Positions 33,179-42,939 of a stretch of DNA of 64,000 bases are shown here, one piece after another. The notes beneath the pieces were generated by a model that did not search any database, was not told the origin of the DNA, and was given only the letters and a program-made list of their open reading frames with translations. A program made the position numbers and the translations under genes. Origin of the DNA: Aestuariibacter sp. A3R04 (GTDB lineage: Bacteria > Pseudomonadota > Gammaproteobacteria > Enterobacterales > Alteromonadaceae); the NCBI RefSeq assembly GCF_018860805.1, contig NZ_JAHKQR010000002.1, forward strand, positions 248,001-312,000, given 5' to 3'. The stretch's first letter is position 1, and each line of letters opens with the position of its first letter.

Positions 33179-34233
33179 GGCGCCGCCTTTTCAACTGGTG
33201 TCACCGTATTTCCGGCTTCAACAAAACCTTGTCCTGTGGTTATCAGGTTCACCCTCTCCGGTAACCCCGTCACCCAGACACCATCGTTATCTGACTGCAA
33301 TAAAGACACCTCGTGAAACACAACCTGATTATTATCATTTACCGACTTTAAACCTATCTTGCCATCTTCCGTTAACGAGAATAACGCCGGTGAGACATAG
33401 TGAGCCTGTTTGGTATCTACATGTAAGCTCACTGTCGCGCTAGAACCAGACTTCAACTGACCATCTGGGTTCGGAATGCCAATTTCGGCCAGGTAGGTTC
33501 GCGAAGCGCTACTGGCATGGGGAGCCACGAAACGCACTTCCCCGGTAACGCGCTCACCGGTTGCTAACGCTATATCCGCAGTCAGCCCCGTTTTAACCTG
33601 ATTTATACGTTGTTGCGCAACTTGTACCTGAACCACCAAAACAGAGGTGTCCACTAACTCCAGCATCGGGTCTCCAATGCTGACCACGTCGCCAACTTCA
33701 GCGCTGACTGATTGCACCACTCCATTAAATGGAGCGGTGGGGTTAACAAAGCTGATGTCTGAACGAATGCGCGCAATAGCGGCCTCAGAGGCCTTGAGAT
33801 TAGCCAGCGCAGTATCCAGTTCAGATTCGCTCTGATATTGTTTATTGGCGAGGGCGGATAACCGTTGATAATTTTTCTTCCGCGCTTCGTACAGCGCCAA
33901 TTGTTGCTCTAACTGAATAAACCGGTCTTCCATATTAATGCTGAGCAATATGTCACCACCACTTACCGCGTCGCCTTCCTCCACCAGAATCTTTTCTATT
34001 CTGCCGTTGGTTTGCGCTTTTACCTGCAAGCTTCTCTCTGGCACAGTTTGCCCTTGGATAACAATAGAAACCGGTACTTCCCGGGCTATAGATTGAGAGA
34101 CCTCGACGGCAAAAGGTTGGGTTTTATCGGTGTTTTCTTTTTTCTGTTCAGGATCTTCGCCCACCATTCCCGACAACATCCAACCAACAATTAAACAGAC
34201 AAATAACAACGCGAATACTGATGATTTATTCAT
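33175..34233 (-). CDS. RND efflux periplasmic adaptor (membrane fusion protein)
   Basis: 352 residues with an N-terminal membrane anchor (SSVFALLFVCLIVGWMLSG). The lipoyl-type hairpin flanks are GRIEKILVEEGDAVSGGDILLSINMEDR and NPTAPFNGVVQSVSAEVGDVVSIGDPMLELVD, with a coiled-coil hairpin between (LEQQLALYEARKKNYQRLSALANKQYQSESELDTALANLKASEAAI). Beta-barrel and membrane-proximal domains follow. It links the RND permease to an outer-membrane channel. First gene of this operon, with no regulator adjacent. Confidence 0.93.
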   Translation of the reverse strand: MNKSSVFALLFVCLIVGWMLSGMVGEDPEQKKENTDKTQPFAVEVSQSIAREVPVSIVIQGQTVPERSLQVKAQTNGRIEKILVEEGDAVSGGDILLSINMEDRFIQLEQQLALYEARKKNYQRLSALANKQYQSESELDTALANLKASEAAIARIRSDISFVNPTAPFNGVVQSVSAEVGDVVSIGDPMLELVDTSVLVVQVQVAQQRINQVKTGLTADIALATGERVTGEVRFVAPHASSASRTYLAEIGIPNPDGQLKSGSSATVSLHVDTKQAHYVSPALFSLTEDGKIGLKSVNDNNQVVFHEVSLLQSDNDGVWVTGLPERVNLITTGQGFVEAGNTVTPVEKAAP

Positions 34234-34513
34234 TCCTCGATCATTCCTTTTGACATCTGTGTGAGCTGGCGAACCGCGCTTGCGATAATAAAATATCTAG
34301 CCTTATGCCCATAACCATTATGACTGAACAGCACTATTAGACCAATTTCCACGCATTAACCTGAGCAATAAATAGTTTCAACATGTGTCCGTTGCAAACC
34401 GTCCTGCGAGAAATCGAAAAAAAGTAAAATCAGACATAACATCTTGATTAAAAACGCCACGGGCTTTGATGATTTGATATACTGACATCATCTCATTTCT
34501 GTCGCAGCAGTTC

Positions 34514-35446
34514 ATGTTTTCATTTGTTACCAGCACGCTGATACCTGTGCTCATACTATTACTACTGGGTTGGTGGTTTTACCGCATCAAGTGGCTCAAT
34601 GAAGGGTTTGTCGAAGCCGGTTCCCGACTCGTTTTTAATGTGGCTCTCCCTGCACTATTGTTTTTGTCTATTAGCCAGGCGGATTTTGCTCGCACGGCTA
34701 ATGCACCGCTTATCGCAATTGGTGTCACTGGCTCGTTGCTGATGTGTTTACTGCTGATGCTGGCGGTAAATTATCTGGTAACTGCGGATACTGCCAAGGG
34801 TGTGGTCGTACAAGGGGGATTCAGGACGAATATGGGCATTATCGGTTTGGCCTATTGCGCGAATACCTATGGCAATGAAGGGTTGGCCGCAGCTTCCGTT
34901 TACATGGGGTGCATCACCATTTTATTTAATGTCGTGTCGGTTTTTGTCTTGAATTTCTATCAGAGTCACCACCGTTCGCCCATCAACCATCTTAAAGGTA
35001 TTCTTCGTAACCCCTTAATATTAGCCATTACAGCGGCGTTGCCTTTTTCATATTTTCAATGGTCACTGCCTGCCGTTATTTCCACCACCGGCGAATATTT
35101 TGCCCAGCTCACCCTGCCTCTCGCCCTCATTTGTACCGGCGCGTCATTGCAGTTTCGCTCATTCTCAGGTGATTGGAAAAATCTGGCTCTCAGCACTGTA
35201 AGTAAATGCTTACTTTACCCAGCACTCTTAGTGTCAATGGCATACCTGGCAGGCTTCAGAGGGATGAATCTGGGCATTGTATTGTTACTTTCCATTGCAC
35301 CTACAGCAGCGGCCAGTTATGTGATGGTAAGGAATTTAGGTGGCGATCACAGGCTGGCTGCCAGCATTATTGCCGTCACAACCCTGGTATCTTTACCGGT
35401 AACGGCAATCGCATTTGGCGCCCTCTCCTCAATGGGGTTGGTGTAA
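34514..35446 (+). CDS. AEC-family transporter (auxin efflux carrier-like)
   Basis: 310 residues with about ten membrane segments in two repeats of five, typical of the bacterial AEC (MleP/YfdV) family. These carry small organic anions, such as malate or malonate, or export metabolites. Typical family segments are NVALPALLFLSIS and GIVLLLSIAPTAAASYVMVRNLGGDHRLAASIIAVTTLVSLPVT. Substrate unknown. The 280 bp upstream hold no recognisable site. Confidence 0.88.
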   Translation: MFSFVTSTLIPVLILLLLGWWFYRIKWLNEGFVEAGSRLVFNVALPALLFLSISQADFARTANAPLIAIGVTGSLLMCLLLMLAVNYLVTADTAKGVVVQGGFRTNMGIIGLAYCANTYGNEGLAAASVYMGCITILFNVVSVFVLNFYQSHHRSPINHLKGILRNPLILAITAALPFSYFQWSLPAVISTTGEYFAQLTLPLALICTGASLQFRSFSGDWKNLALSTVSKCLLYPALLVSMAYLAGFRGMNLGIVLLLSIAPTAAASYVMVRNLGGDHRLAASIIAVTTLVSLPVTAIAFGALSSMGLV

Positions 35447-35459
35447 AAAAGTAAACCTT

Positions 35460-35780
35460 TTAGCCTTTCTTGCTGCCACCTAAACAGTCGGGCGATGCCA
35501 CAACGCTTTCCCCTCGCGCCTCCCATTCAGCAGGCGTATAGGGATGCAGTGCCAGCGCATGAACCGGGCCAGCCAATGCCTCCGCCAGTAACGCGTTGAC
35601 TTTTTGATGCCGGGGTACGCGGCGAACATTGTCAAAGGCATCGCTTACTACCGTGACGTTAAAATGGCTTTGCGCCCCCGCTGGCACATTGTGTCCGTGG
35701 CTTTCATCCACCACATTAAGATATTGCGGTGATAAGGCGGCAGTGAGCTGTTCTTCAATAAAGGTTTTTACATCATTCAT
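35460..35780 (-). CDS. BolA-family protein
   Basis: 106 residues. The BolA fold is visible: IEEQLTAALSPQYLNVVDESHGHNVPAGAQSHFNVTVVSDAFDNVRRVPRHQKVNALLAEALAGPVHALALHPYTPAEW. It has the conserved His in ESHGH that in BolA-glutaredoxin complexes binds a [2Fe-2S] cluster, and RHQ(K)VN in the helix. The role is probably iron-sulfur trafficking or stress response. The start overlaps the end of the AlkB-like gene by 4 bases. It is the second gene of that pair. Confidence 0.92.
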   Translation of the reverse strand: MNDVKTFIEEQLTAALSPQYLNVVDESHGHNVPAGAQSHFNVTVVSDAFDNVRRVPRHQKVNALLAEALAGPVHALALHPYTPAEWEARGESVVASPDCLGGSKKG

Positions 35781-36409
35781 GGTAACTCCGGCATAGCGGG
35801 ATAAACATAACGAAAGGTAAGGTTAATTCTACCACCCAATGGTTTTTTGGTCTTGTTAATACCGTGGTGATAATACCGTTGTGTATCTTGACTCATTATC
35901 AGTAAAGAGCCAGGTTCCAGTAACACGCGGGTGGTCACTTTCGTTTTCTTATGACGAAACAAAAAAGGCCGGGCCTGGCCCAAGGTGACAGATGCAATTA
36001 TCGGCTGTGGCCCAAGTTCAGGCTCATCATCGGCATGCATACCCATGCTGTCCTGACCATCTCTGTACCAGTTTACCAGCACGCTGTTGAACCGTGTTTG
36101 TGCGGTTTTTTCACATCGCTGTTTTATTTCGGCAAGTTCGGCGGTCCAGGGTGTGGGGATCATGGTGAGGCCAGAATAGGAATAGGTGGTGGTACTGTCA
36201 CCAAACCAGGCCTGCAAACGGGGAATTTTCACCGGCTTGCCAAACAGTTTAATGGTATCCTGTCGCCAGTTTACGTTACGACATAACGACGCATAAAGCG
36301 CGCTTGCCGCTGATGCTTGCAACCAATTGGGGTAATAGCACACGTGGGCACCGGGCAAATCCGGTAGTAATTGAGGCGCGTCGTTATTGTCAAAAAGCGA
36401 TTGTTGCAT
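35777..36409 (-). CDS. AlkB-like 2-oxoglutarate/Fe(II) DNA dealkylase
   Basis: 210 residues of the AlkB (ALKBH2/3-like) family. The iron ligands are in MGMHADDEPELGP (His, Asp) and the His of YYHHGINKT. The 2-oxoglutarate Arg pair lies in GGRINLTFRYV. The NWYRDGQDSMGMHADDE stretch is typical of the group. It repairs alkylated bases (1-methyladenine, 3-methylcytosine) oxidatively. Its 5' end overlaps rlmG's upstream region in a divergent arrangement. Confidence 0.92.
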   Translation of the reverse strand: MQQSLFDNNDAPQLLPDLPGAHVCYYPNWLQASAASALYASLCRNVNWRQDTIKLFGKPVKIPRLQAWFGDSTTTYSYSGLTMIPTPWTAELAEIKQRCEKTAQTRFNSVLVNWYRDGQDSMGMHADDEPELGPQPIIASVTLGQARPFLFRHKKTKVTTRVLLEPGSLLIMSQDTQRYYHHGINKTKKPLGGRINLTFRYVYPAMPELP

Positions 36410-36430
36410 TGTTTTAAGAGCCAGAAACCT

Positions 36431-37624
36431 ATGAGCGAGAATACGTTTTTTTCCTTTCGCGACCGCCAGTTAACCCTTGTTCGCCACCCTGCCAAGCACC
36501 AACATGTGAGCCTGCAAGCCTGGGACAGCGCCGACGAACTTATTATTGATCATGTGGCTGATCAGTGCGATGGACAAGTCGGCAGATGCATTATTTTTAA
36601 TGATGATTTTGGCACACTGGGGTGCTGGTACGCCGAACAAAAGCCTACCTGGGTGTCTGACTCGTGGATTGCGCACCGCTCACTGGCAGATAACCTGCTT
36701 ACTAATACCCAAGGCGTGGTACAAGACAGTGAAGGCAAGGTATATTCACCGGTTCGGGCGTTGGATTCCCTCGCCCCACTTCCTTCGCCGGTAGACACGG
36801 TATTGATAAAGATACCACGTACTCTGGCATTACTTGAACACCAACTTATTGCCCTGCAAGGTGTGATTACTCCCAACACCCGTGTTGTGGCTGGCGCAAA
36901 AGTCAAAACCATCACCCGGGCCGTACTGAACTTATTTGAAAAATACATAGGGCCCACCACCACGTCACTGGCGAAAAAGAAATCCCGTTTAATTTTCGCT
37001 ACTGCCAGTGCTGATAAGCTTGCATCACCAAGCCCCTCGCCTTTTCCTACTCACTGGCAAGTGCAGTTAGCCGGTGGCAAAACAGTAGACATCAGCAATC
37101 ATGCCAATGTGTTTTCACGGCAGTCGTTGGATATCGGTGCACGATTTATGCTGGAACATATGTCTGTGAGCGGCCATGAGCGCATTATCGACCTTGGCTG
37201 CGGTAACGGCGTTTTAGGGTTAAACGCGTTGGCCATCGCCCCGGATGCACAGGTCACTTTTGTGGATGAATCCTTCATGGCGCTGGCCAGTGCCCGTGAT
37301 AATGTGGCGCACAATTTTCCTGACAAACTCGACCAGTGTGAATTTGTACCTTCTAATTGCCTCGATGCCTTATTGCATCAGGAAAACGGGCCGTACAACA
37401 AGGTGTTTTGCAACCCGCCTTTTCATCAGCAAAACGCCATTACCGACCATATCGCCTGGCAAATGTTTAACGACAGCAAGCAATGCTTAGCCAGGGGCGG
37501 CAGTCTGGTGGTGGTAGGCAACCGTCATCTCGATTATCACGTGAAACTCAAGCGCATTTTTGGGGGAGTGAATCAGCTGGCAAGCCATCAGAAGTTTGTT
37601 ATTTTGCATTCGGCAAAGCGTTAG
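36431..37624 (+). CDS. rlmG: 23S rRNA (guanine-N2) methyltransferase RlmG
   Basis: 397 residues from the ATG at 36431. The longer frame runs into the divergent AlkB gene. The N-terminal half is the catalytically inactive methyltransferase-like domain of RlmG/RsmC. The C-terminal half carries the SAM site RIIDLGCGNGVLGLNA and the catalytic motif KVFCNPPFHQ. RlmG methylates G1835 of 23S rRNA. A short related remnant of its 3' end lies about 900 bp downstream (38407-38465). Confidence 0.9.
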   Translation: MSENTFFSFRDRQLTLVRHPAKHQHVSLQAWDSADELIIDHVADQCDGQVGRCIIFNDDFGTLGCWYAEQKPTWVSDSWIAHRSLADNLLTNTQGVVQDSEGKVYSPVRALDSLAPLPSPVDTVLIKIPRTLALLEHQLIALQGVITPNTRVVAGAKVKTITRAVLNLFEKYIGPTTTSLAKKKSRLIFATASADKLASPSPSPFPTHWQVQLAGGKTVDISNHANVFSRQSLDIGARFMLEHMSVSGHERIIDLGCGNGVLGLNALAIAPDAQVTFVDESFMALASARDNVAHNFPDKLDQCEFVPSNCLDALLHQENGPYNKVFCNPPFHQQNAITDHIAWQMFNDSKQCLARGGSLVVVGNRHLDYHVKLKRIFGGVNQLASHQKFVILHSAKR

Positions 37625-38275
37625 TATAAGGCGAGTTGTTAATATTCGCCACCCACTGCTGAAACGCTTTTTGTTGTGGACTTTGGCTGGCTTGTTGCAC
37701 GGCTACCTGAGCAATTAACGCTTCTAACTCTTCTGCACTTAAACCCGCCAGGTTGGCAGGTTTAATATCCCGATGTACGAGGCCTGCTTTGTGCACATCG
37801 CTTAAGCCTTTTAGCAGCTGTTCCAGGTACCCTTCGGCCGAAGCTAGGGGTAACGGCCGGGGTTTATCTTCGGGGTCGAGTTCGGCAATCACAGATGTAT
37901 CGGTAGCATCGCTGCCCAGCAGATTGCGAAGTGAACGAGGAAGGTAAGGCATGACATAATACGGCGTACCGTTAACGAGTTCATCGAACTCGAATACATC
38001 AACAATATGGCCGTTGCGATTGAGTTTGCGCAGGGTACGTGCTTCGTTTAATTGAGTACGGTGCTGGCGTCACTGGTGGCACTGGTTGCCATGCGGACGG
38101 CGTTATCATCGCGGATTTCAAATACCTTGATAGCCACTTTTTCGCCGAGGCGCGGATCTTGTGCCAAATACACCGCACCAAAGCCGCCTGCACCAAGCTC
38201 CCTGATGATTTTATACTTACCGATCCTTTCCATGATAGATAACTGCTTAGATTCCAGCGGACAATTTTCAACCAA
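37599..38275 (-). pseudogene. Decayed serine/threonine protein kinase
   Basis: Two frames together give kinase pieces. 38275-38048 encodes the N-lobe ([39 protein letters not shown], glycine loop and catalytic Lys) and stops after STVLN. From about 38050 another frame continues with [45 protein letters not shown] and on to GLVHRDIKPANL. After PANL the text jumps to a low-complexity tail, with no DFG, APE or C-lobe. So there is one frameshift near 38050 and an internal deletion. The 3' end runs antisense into rlmG. A functional product is unlikely. Confidence 0.8.
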
Positions 38276-38406
38276 TTGAATCTACCGGATATTGATTAAA
38301 ATTCAATAGTTAATCATAAAGTAGTGGCGTTCCCCCATATCGCGCGGGCACTAAGATAATGGTGTACTTTGATTTGCGTTGTCCTCTGCTTTCCCCCTGT
38401 AAAAAA

Positions 38407-38465
38407 ATTGTCTGATAGTGGTGAGAAGTCGTCATCTCGATTATCATGTGACGCTCAACCGTATT
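38407..38465 (+). pseudogene. Remnant of an rlmG-like 3' end
   Basis: Bases here align with 37503-37560 inside rlmG: both contain CGTCATCTCGATTATCA followed by C/T and GTG. The translation V-V-x-x-RHLDYHV-x-L-x-RI is kept. The similarity fades before ppiA. It is too short to be functional. Confidence 0.6.
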
Positions 38466-38493
38466 ATTCAACTAAACCCTAAGGGAGTATTTT

Positions 38494-39090
38494 ATGTTGC
38501 GCACGTTGTTTCTGGTTTTAACACTGGTTACCACCTCGGTAGTGGCAAAGACCAAAGAAGACGGCTCACATATTCAACCGGACAATTTTTATCCGCGGGT
38601 AAAAATGGAAACCTCCATGGGGGATATCGTGGTGGAATTGTATCGACGTCGCGCACCGATCACGGTGAATAATTTTCTGCGCTATGCCAGTAAAAACGGC
38701 TTCAACGGGACTATTTTTCACCGTGTGGTGCCCGGCTACATTGTTCAGGGCGGTGGCTACAACACTGATTACGAGGAAAAACCCAGCTACGCGCCCATAT
38801 TCAACGAATCTGGCAGTGGCATGAAAAACCGCATGTACACTATTTCCATGGCCCGTGAAAACGACCCACACTCAGCCACACGACAGTTTTTCTTTAACAT
38901 GAACGACAATGCCAATCTCGACCCGGGCAAAGATTGGGGCTACGCCGTCTTTGGCATGATTGTAGAAGGCGAAGAAGTGGTCGAGAAAATGATGGAAGTG
39001 GAACGGGAATATTCCATGGAACTGGGTTTACCCAACGCGCCGGTCGAGCAAATTATCCTTAAAAAAGTGACAGTGTTACCGCCAGTGTAA
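38494..39090 (+). CDS. ppiA: Periplasmic peptidyl-prolyl cis-trans isomerase (cyclophilin)
   Basis: 198 residues with a signal peptide (MLRTLFLVLTLVTTSVVA). The cyclophilin core has the catalytic pattern FHRVVPGYIVQGGGY, then SMARENDPHSATRQFFFNMNDN and YAVFGMIVEGEEVVEKM. It speeds folding of secreted proteins by isomerising prolyl bonds. AAGGGAG precedes the ATG. Ppi naming among cyclophilins is not certain; the signal peptide favours PpiA. Confidence 0.9.
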   Translation: MLRTLFLVLTLVTTSVVAKTKEDGSHIQPDNFYPRVKMETSMGDIVVELYRRRAPITVNNFLRYASKNGFNGTIFHRVVPGYIVQGGGYNTDYEEKPSYAPIFNESGSGMKNRMYTISMARENDPHSATRQFFFNMNDNANLDPGKDWGYAVFGMIVEGEEVVEKMMEVEREYSMELGLPNAPVEQIILKKVTVLPPV

Positions 39091-39184
39091 ACCCTGGCCT
39101 TTTTATTTTGATACGCTTTTAAATCAATTACACAGCCTCACATTGCGTGACCATGTTATGTTATGATATTGGCATCGATTTTTG

Positions 39185-39523
39185 ATGTCATTGCAGTATA
39201 TGACCCAATTTTTCTCTCAAATTAATCAGTTCCTCAGCCCCTATTATGATCAAATGAGTTTGATGCTGGTGGCAACGCTATTAGTCATTTATGGTGATCT
39301 CATCAATAAATACATCAAGCAGTTGATCAAAAGTTACCACTTTTTACTTCGCAGCCTGCTATTTGTTTTGTTGTGCGCCTTCGGCTATGGGGCACTGACC
39401 TTATGGGCCGCGCCATTGTTGAAACACTTAATTTTTTACCTGCCTTACCATTACCGAGGGGTTGCGTTTATCGGTGCGTTTTTGCTGATGGGGCTATTGG
39501 CAGAACGACGCCGTTATATATAA
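39185..39523 (+). CDS. DUF3392 membrane protein
   Basis: 112 residues with three membrane segments (about 25-42, 52-72 and 82-107), ending with AERRRYI on the cytoplasmic side. The sequence matches the look of the DUF3392 family of Alteromonadales and Vibrionales, for which no function is known. The start is the ATG at 39185; an in-frame TTG precedes it. Confidence 0.75.
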   Translation: MSLQYMTQFFSQINQFLSPYYDQMSLMLVATLLVIYGDLINKYIKQLIKSYHFLLRSLLFVLLCAFGYGALTLWAAPLLKHLIFYLPYHYRGVAFIGAFLLMGLLAERRRYI

Positions 39524-39643
39524 AGAGCATGCGTTTGAAGAGGAGTAATTACCGGCCATTTTCTATAGTGTGAAGACTCCTTGGCTTAAAACTTACACAA
39601 TATCACGCTGTCAGAACATTTGATTTCACGGTGAACCTGTCCT

Positions 39644-40156
39644 TTAGATGTCAGGCTCACATCGCCGTAAAAACAATATTTGTCGCAAGCCTTCAGAGCT
39701 AAACATAATTCCCTGCTTTGTAAAACCCAGCCTTAAAAGCAGTGCTTTGGAATTGGTATTCTCCACATGGGTCATGGCACTGAGATGGCTAACTCGTAAC
39801 GTGTCCTCTGCACAGGCAATAACCCTTTGTGCCGCTTCTTTGCCAATTCCCTGCCCCCTTGCCTGGGGTAACAGCGCGAATCCCAAATCTGGCACAGAGA
39901 GAAAATCCCGCTTAATCAGGCCACACAAACCGAAAGGCCGCCCCGTAAACTTGCATTGTATGACGAGCAACCCATACGTGTTTTGTTCAAAGTGTTGCAA
40001 GATATTGTCCACATACCGCCTCGCATCTCTTAGCGTATGTACGCCGCGATTACCGATAAAACGCAACCACAACGGGTCGTGATTTAAGGCAAATATCCAG
40101 TTGCAGTCCTGATGGTTCGGTTGCCGTAAAATAAGTCGTGCTGTCTCTAATCTCAC
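39644..40156 (-). CDS. GNAT N-acetyltransferase, RimJ/RimL type
   Basis: 170 residues. The family opening ETARLILRQPNHQDCNWIFALNHDP is present, along with the acetyl-CoA loop LLPQARGQGIGKEAAQRVIACAE and the C-terminal MTHVENTNSKALLLRLGFTKQG. It transfers acetyl groups to an amine, either a ribosomal protein N-terminus or a small molecule. The target is unknown. It stands alone. Confidence 0.88.
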   Translation of the reverse strand: MRLETARLILRQPNHQDCNWIFALNHDPLWLRFIGNRGVHTLRDARRYVDNILQHFEQNTYGLLVIQCKFTGRPFGLCGLIKRDFLSVPDLGFALLPQARGQGIGKEAAQRVIACAEDTLRVSHLSAMTHVENTNSKALLLRLGFTKQGIMFSSEGLRQILFLRRCEPDI

Positions 40157-40303
40157 AATATTTCCTGCATCAGAGTGTTGATGATGTTATGTATTATTGT
40201 ATTTACTTTGGCAGCCGTAGGATATTTAGGCGCTGCCAAACATGTATCAATATCACTCTTATAAATAGGAAATCCCTCTTTGGCCAACAGTTTTAATTCG
40301 TCC

Positions 40304-40339
40304 AAAAAAAACTCCCGCTATGGAAAACCATGACGGGAG
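40304..40339 (-). terminator. Intrinsic terminator of the His-rich TonB receptor gene
   Basis: CTCCCG / CGGGAG outer stem and ATGG / CCAT inner stem with an AAAA loop. On the minus strand it ends in eight T. It lies about 80 bases after the receptor stop. Confidence 0.88.
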
Positions 40340-40418
40340 CCAGTATAGCGATTTGCTGTCTCAGCTTCATCCCTTGCGGGATTAACACACACACCAGCGA
40401 GAACAACAGGCCAGGGAC

Positions 40419-42905
40419 TTAAAACACGGCGCGCACTCCCATCGAGAAGTTGCGGCCTGGTAAGGGTGCCAAATCTTTCAGGAACGAGGTGTGAACACGC
40501 GCCTCTTCGTCAGTAATGTTGTCTGCGCTGGCGAAAAATACCCAGTCGATCCCCCCAGCGGCGATGTCATACTCAACACTGGCGTTTAATAGTGTGTAGC
40601 CATCTGTAGCCGTTTCAAAAGGCGCTGTTTTGTCTTGATCGTCGTACCATTCAACGCCAATTTCACCCGATAAAGACTGGCTTTGATATCGCAGGGTTGA
40701 CCCTAAACGAAGCGGAGGAATACGCGGAAGATCTTCGTTATCCAATTTGGCGCGAATGTAATCGCCATACACTTCAAGACGCCATGATTCGTTCAGATTG
40801 ACAAAGGTTTCCGCTTCAATACCATAGAGATCTGCATCAGACTGCTGGAAGTAATAAACCGGGGTTCCTTCTTCCTCATGCTCGTCATGGCCTTCTTCCT
40901 CTTCGTGCTCATCCTCTTCATGCTCGTGCTCTTCGCTTATGGCAATTAACCCTGTATCACTTTCGTAAATGTAATTGTCTGCCTGGGTATAAAACACTGA
41001 TACGGTATACCCCCAGTCACCACTGAACTTGCGGAAAGTTAAATCAAGGTTCGTAGTCACTTCCTCTTCTACGCTTCGCAGCGTATCAAGTAATTCTCCG
41101 TCGTCATCTAACTGATACACCAAGCCAACCTCGTAGGTCCGCGTTGCGATGTGTTGACCACCCGAAAACAACTCTTGCTGACTAGGTGCGCGTTCGTTGC
41201 GTGAAAGGGTCAGCGCCACAGCGTGACCTGGCTGATATTCCCAGTTAGCGCCAGCAGACAGTGAAACACTGGTGAAGTCATACTCTGGGAAATCGAAGGC
41301 AATGAGTTCTTCGTGTTCATGATCTTCTTCCTCGTGATCATGATCTTCGTGCTCGTGCTCGTCATCGTGATGCCCTTCATCATGCTCGTCTTCGTGCTCA
41401 TCTTCATGTTCAGCGTGTAACTCGATTTCTGCGTCGGCGGCGTCATAAGTGGTACGCTCAACACGGCCACCTATTTCAAAGGTCACATCGCCCACTTTCT
41501 TCTGTTCTACCAAAAACAGCGCTAATGCACTAGTATTAGTGGGAGGTGAAAACGCCTCTTCACCGTTGGCTTCATAATCGCTGTCGTCAAACTGCAAACC
41601 GACAACACCATGCCAGCCCTGAACCCCAGTGTGAGTTACAGCTAATTTCAAATTCGTGCTTTCGTTTGTAAACTCGGTACCCACTTCCCCGTCTTCAATT
41701 TCAACGTGGGAATAATCGGTATACGCCGCTGAGAAACGCACATTGTCGATACCTTTTGACGGAGAGTGCCATTCACCGGCCATCTGATAGCGCGTCATGT
41801 CCACGTCTATCATGGTGCCTTCTTCAGCATGCTCTTCGTCGTGCTCGTCTTCGTCGTGTTCATCTTCATCATGCTCGTCTTCATGATGGTGGTGATGACC
41901 TGGCACGCCATACTGGTTGTCGAGTTGTTCAACGGAAAAACCTATGAAGCCTTCGTCTTGAATATAGCTCAAGCCGGCAGTGAAATTGGTGGTTTCCATA
42001 TCACTGCTGCCGAGTACGCCAGGGGTGTCGTCTTCATCAGGCTCTACAGATCCATAACCGGGAATATCTACGTCATCAGTATTGCGTTTGAAACCGTCGA
42101 AATGGAAAGCAAAATCCCCCGCTCCCGCGGTAACATCAACCTTGCCAAATTTGCCGTTGTCCACCGTGGAATAACGAAGCTCCGCTTCTCCTTCGGTTCC
42201 ATAGGGCATTTCTTGCGGGATCCGTTTATCGACCACATTAACCACACCGCCAATGGCACCTGAACCGTATTGCAGGGTGGCCGGACCACGTAAAACTTCT
42301 ACCTGGGTTGCACTGGACGTACTGGTCGCTACATTGTGATCAGGCCCAATACGAGACACATCGGACACATCTAATCCGTTTTGCACAATTTTCACCCGGG
42401 GACCACTAGCGCCGCGAATAACAGGACTGCTGGATACCGGCCCGTAGTAGGTAGAATGCACGCCAGGCGTACTTTTAAGGGTTTCACCTAAAGTAGGCTG
42501 CTGTTTGCGCCTTAACTCGTCTGCGCTAATCACTGAAACGGGAGTGACACTTTCCAGCACAGAGTTTTGCATCGCCGTGGCAGTTACCACGATATTTTCG
42601 ATAGACGCTGGCGCTAAGGTAAAGTTAACCACCCGGTCTTGCTTTACGATACCCAAATCCTCGTCACCGTGAAGGTGTTTTGGAGAAGAAACGTGAATAT
42701 GTACATCATCACTAGCAATGTCTTTTAATGTATAACGCCCTTGGTCGTCGGTAATATAAACCCGTCGCGAGCCTTCCAACGTGACCTCGGCACCGACAAC
42801 AGGGTTGCCCGATTGATCTAAAACCTTTCCGGTAATCGTGGTGGCAGCGGCACTACCTGAAAAAACCGCCATTAAGGCCAGTGCGAGTGTTGTTCGATTA
42901 TGCAT
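40419..42905 (-). CDS. TonB-dependent receptor with histidine-rich loops, probably zinc uptake (ZnuD-like)
   Basis: 828 residues. A signal peptide (ALALMAVFSGSAAA) and a carboxypeptidase-regulatory-like beta domain (ITGKVLDQSGNPVVGAEVTLEG) come first. The plug domain (VTPVSVISADELRRKQQPTLGETLKSTPGVHS...VLRGPATLQYGSGAIGGVVNVVD) follows, then a 22-strand barrel ending in MGVRAVF. Three extracellular loops are packed with His, Asp and Glu (coding bases about 41826-41895, 41290-41420 and 40870-40945, with HHHHHEDEHDEDEHDE-type runs), as in zinc receptors. A 17-bp Zur-like box lies 108-124 bp upstream. Uptake of Zn(II) is the best inference; another metal is possible. Confidence 0.88.
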   Translation of the reverse strand: MHNRTTLALALMAVFSGSAAATTITGKVLDQSGNPVVGAEVTLEGSRRVYITDDQGRYTLKDIASDDVHIHVSSPKHLHGDEDLGIVKQDRVVNFTLAPASIENIVVTATAMQNSVLESVTPVSVISADELRRKQQPTLGETLKSTPGVHSTYYGPVSSSPVIRGASGPRVKIVQNGLDVSDVSRIGPDHNVATSTSSATQVEVLRGPATLQYGSGAIGGVVNVVDKRIPQEMPYGTEGEAELRYSTVDNGKFGKVDVTAGAGDFAFHFDGFKRNTDDVDIPGYGSVEPDEDDTPGVLGSSDMETTNFTAGLSYIQDEGFIGFSVEQLDNQYGVPGHHHHHEDEHDEDEHDEDEHDEEHAEEGTMIDVDMTRYQMAGEWHSPSKGIDNVRFSAAYTDYSHVEIEDGEVGTEFTNESTNLKLAVTHTGVQGWHGVVGLQFDDSDYEANGEEAFSPPTNTSALALFLVEQKKVGDVTFEIGGRVERTTYDAADAEIELHAEHEDEHEDEHDEGHHDDEHEHEDHDHEEEDHEHEELIAFDFPEYDFTSVSLSAGANWEYQPGHAVALTLSRNERAPSQQELFSGGQHIATRTYEVGLVYQLDDDGELLDTLRSVEEEVTTNLDLTFRKFSGDWGYTVSVFYTQADNYIYESDTGLIAISEEHEHEEDEHEEEEGHDEHEEEGTPVYYFQQSDADLYGIEAETFVNLNESWRLEVYGDYIRAKLDNEDLPRIPPLRLGSTLRYQSQSLSGEIGVEWYDDQDKTAPFETATDGYTLLNASVEYDIAAGGIDWVFFASADNITDEEARVHTSFLKDLAPLPGRNFSMGVRAVF

Positions 42906-42939
42906 TGAAATAAGATCCGTTATTATGTCGGGGTTCGAT

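Noticed and set aside
37999..38275. Programmed frameshift in the kinase gene
   Set aside because: No slippery heptamer or downstream structure is visible at the shift, and the second part also lacks the DFG and C-lobe region, so decay explains it better.
40870..41895. Apparent tandem DNA repeats with CATCATG/CTCGTC-type units
   Set aside because: They are in frame and encode the His/Glu/Asp-rich receptor loops; no separate repeat element is needed.
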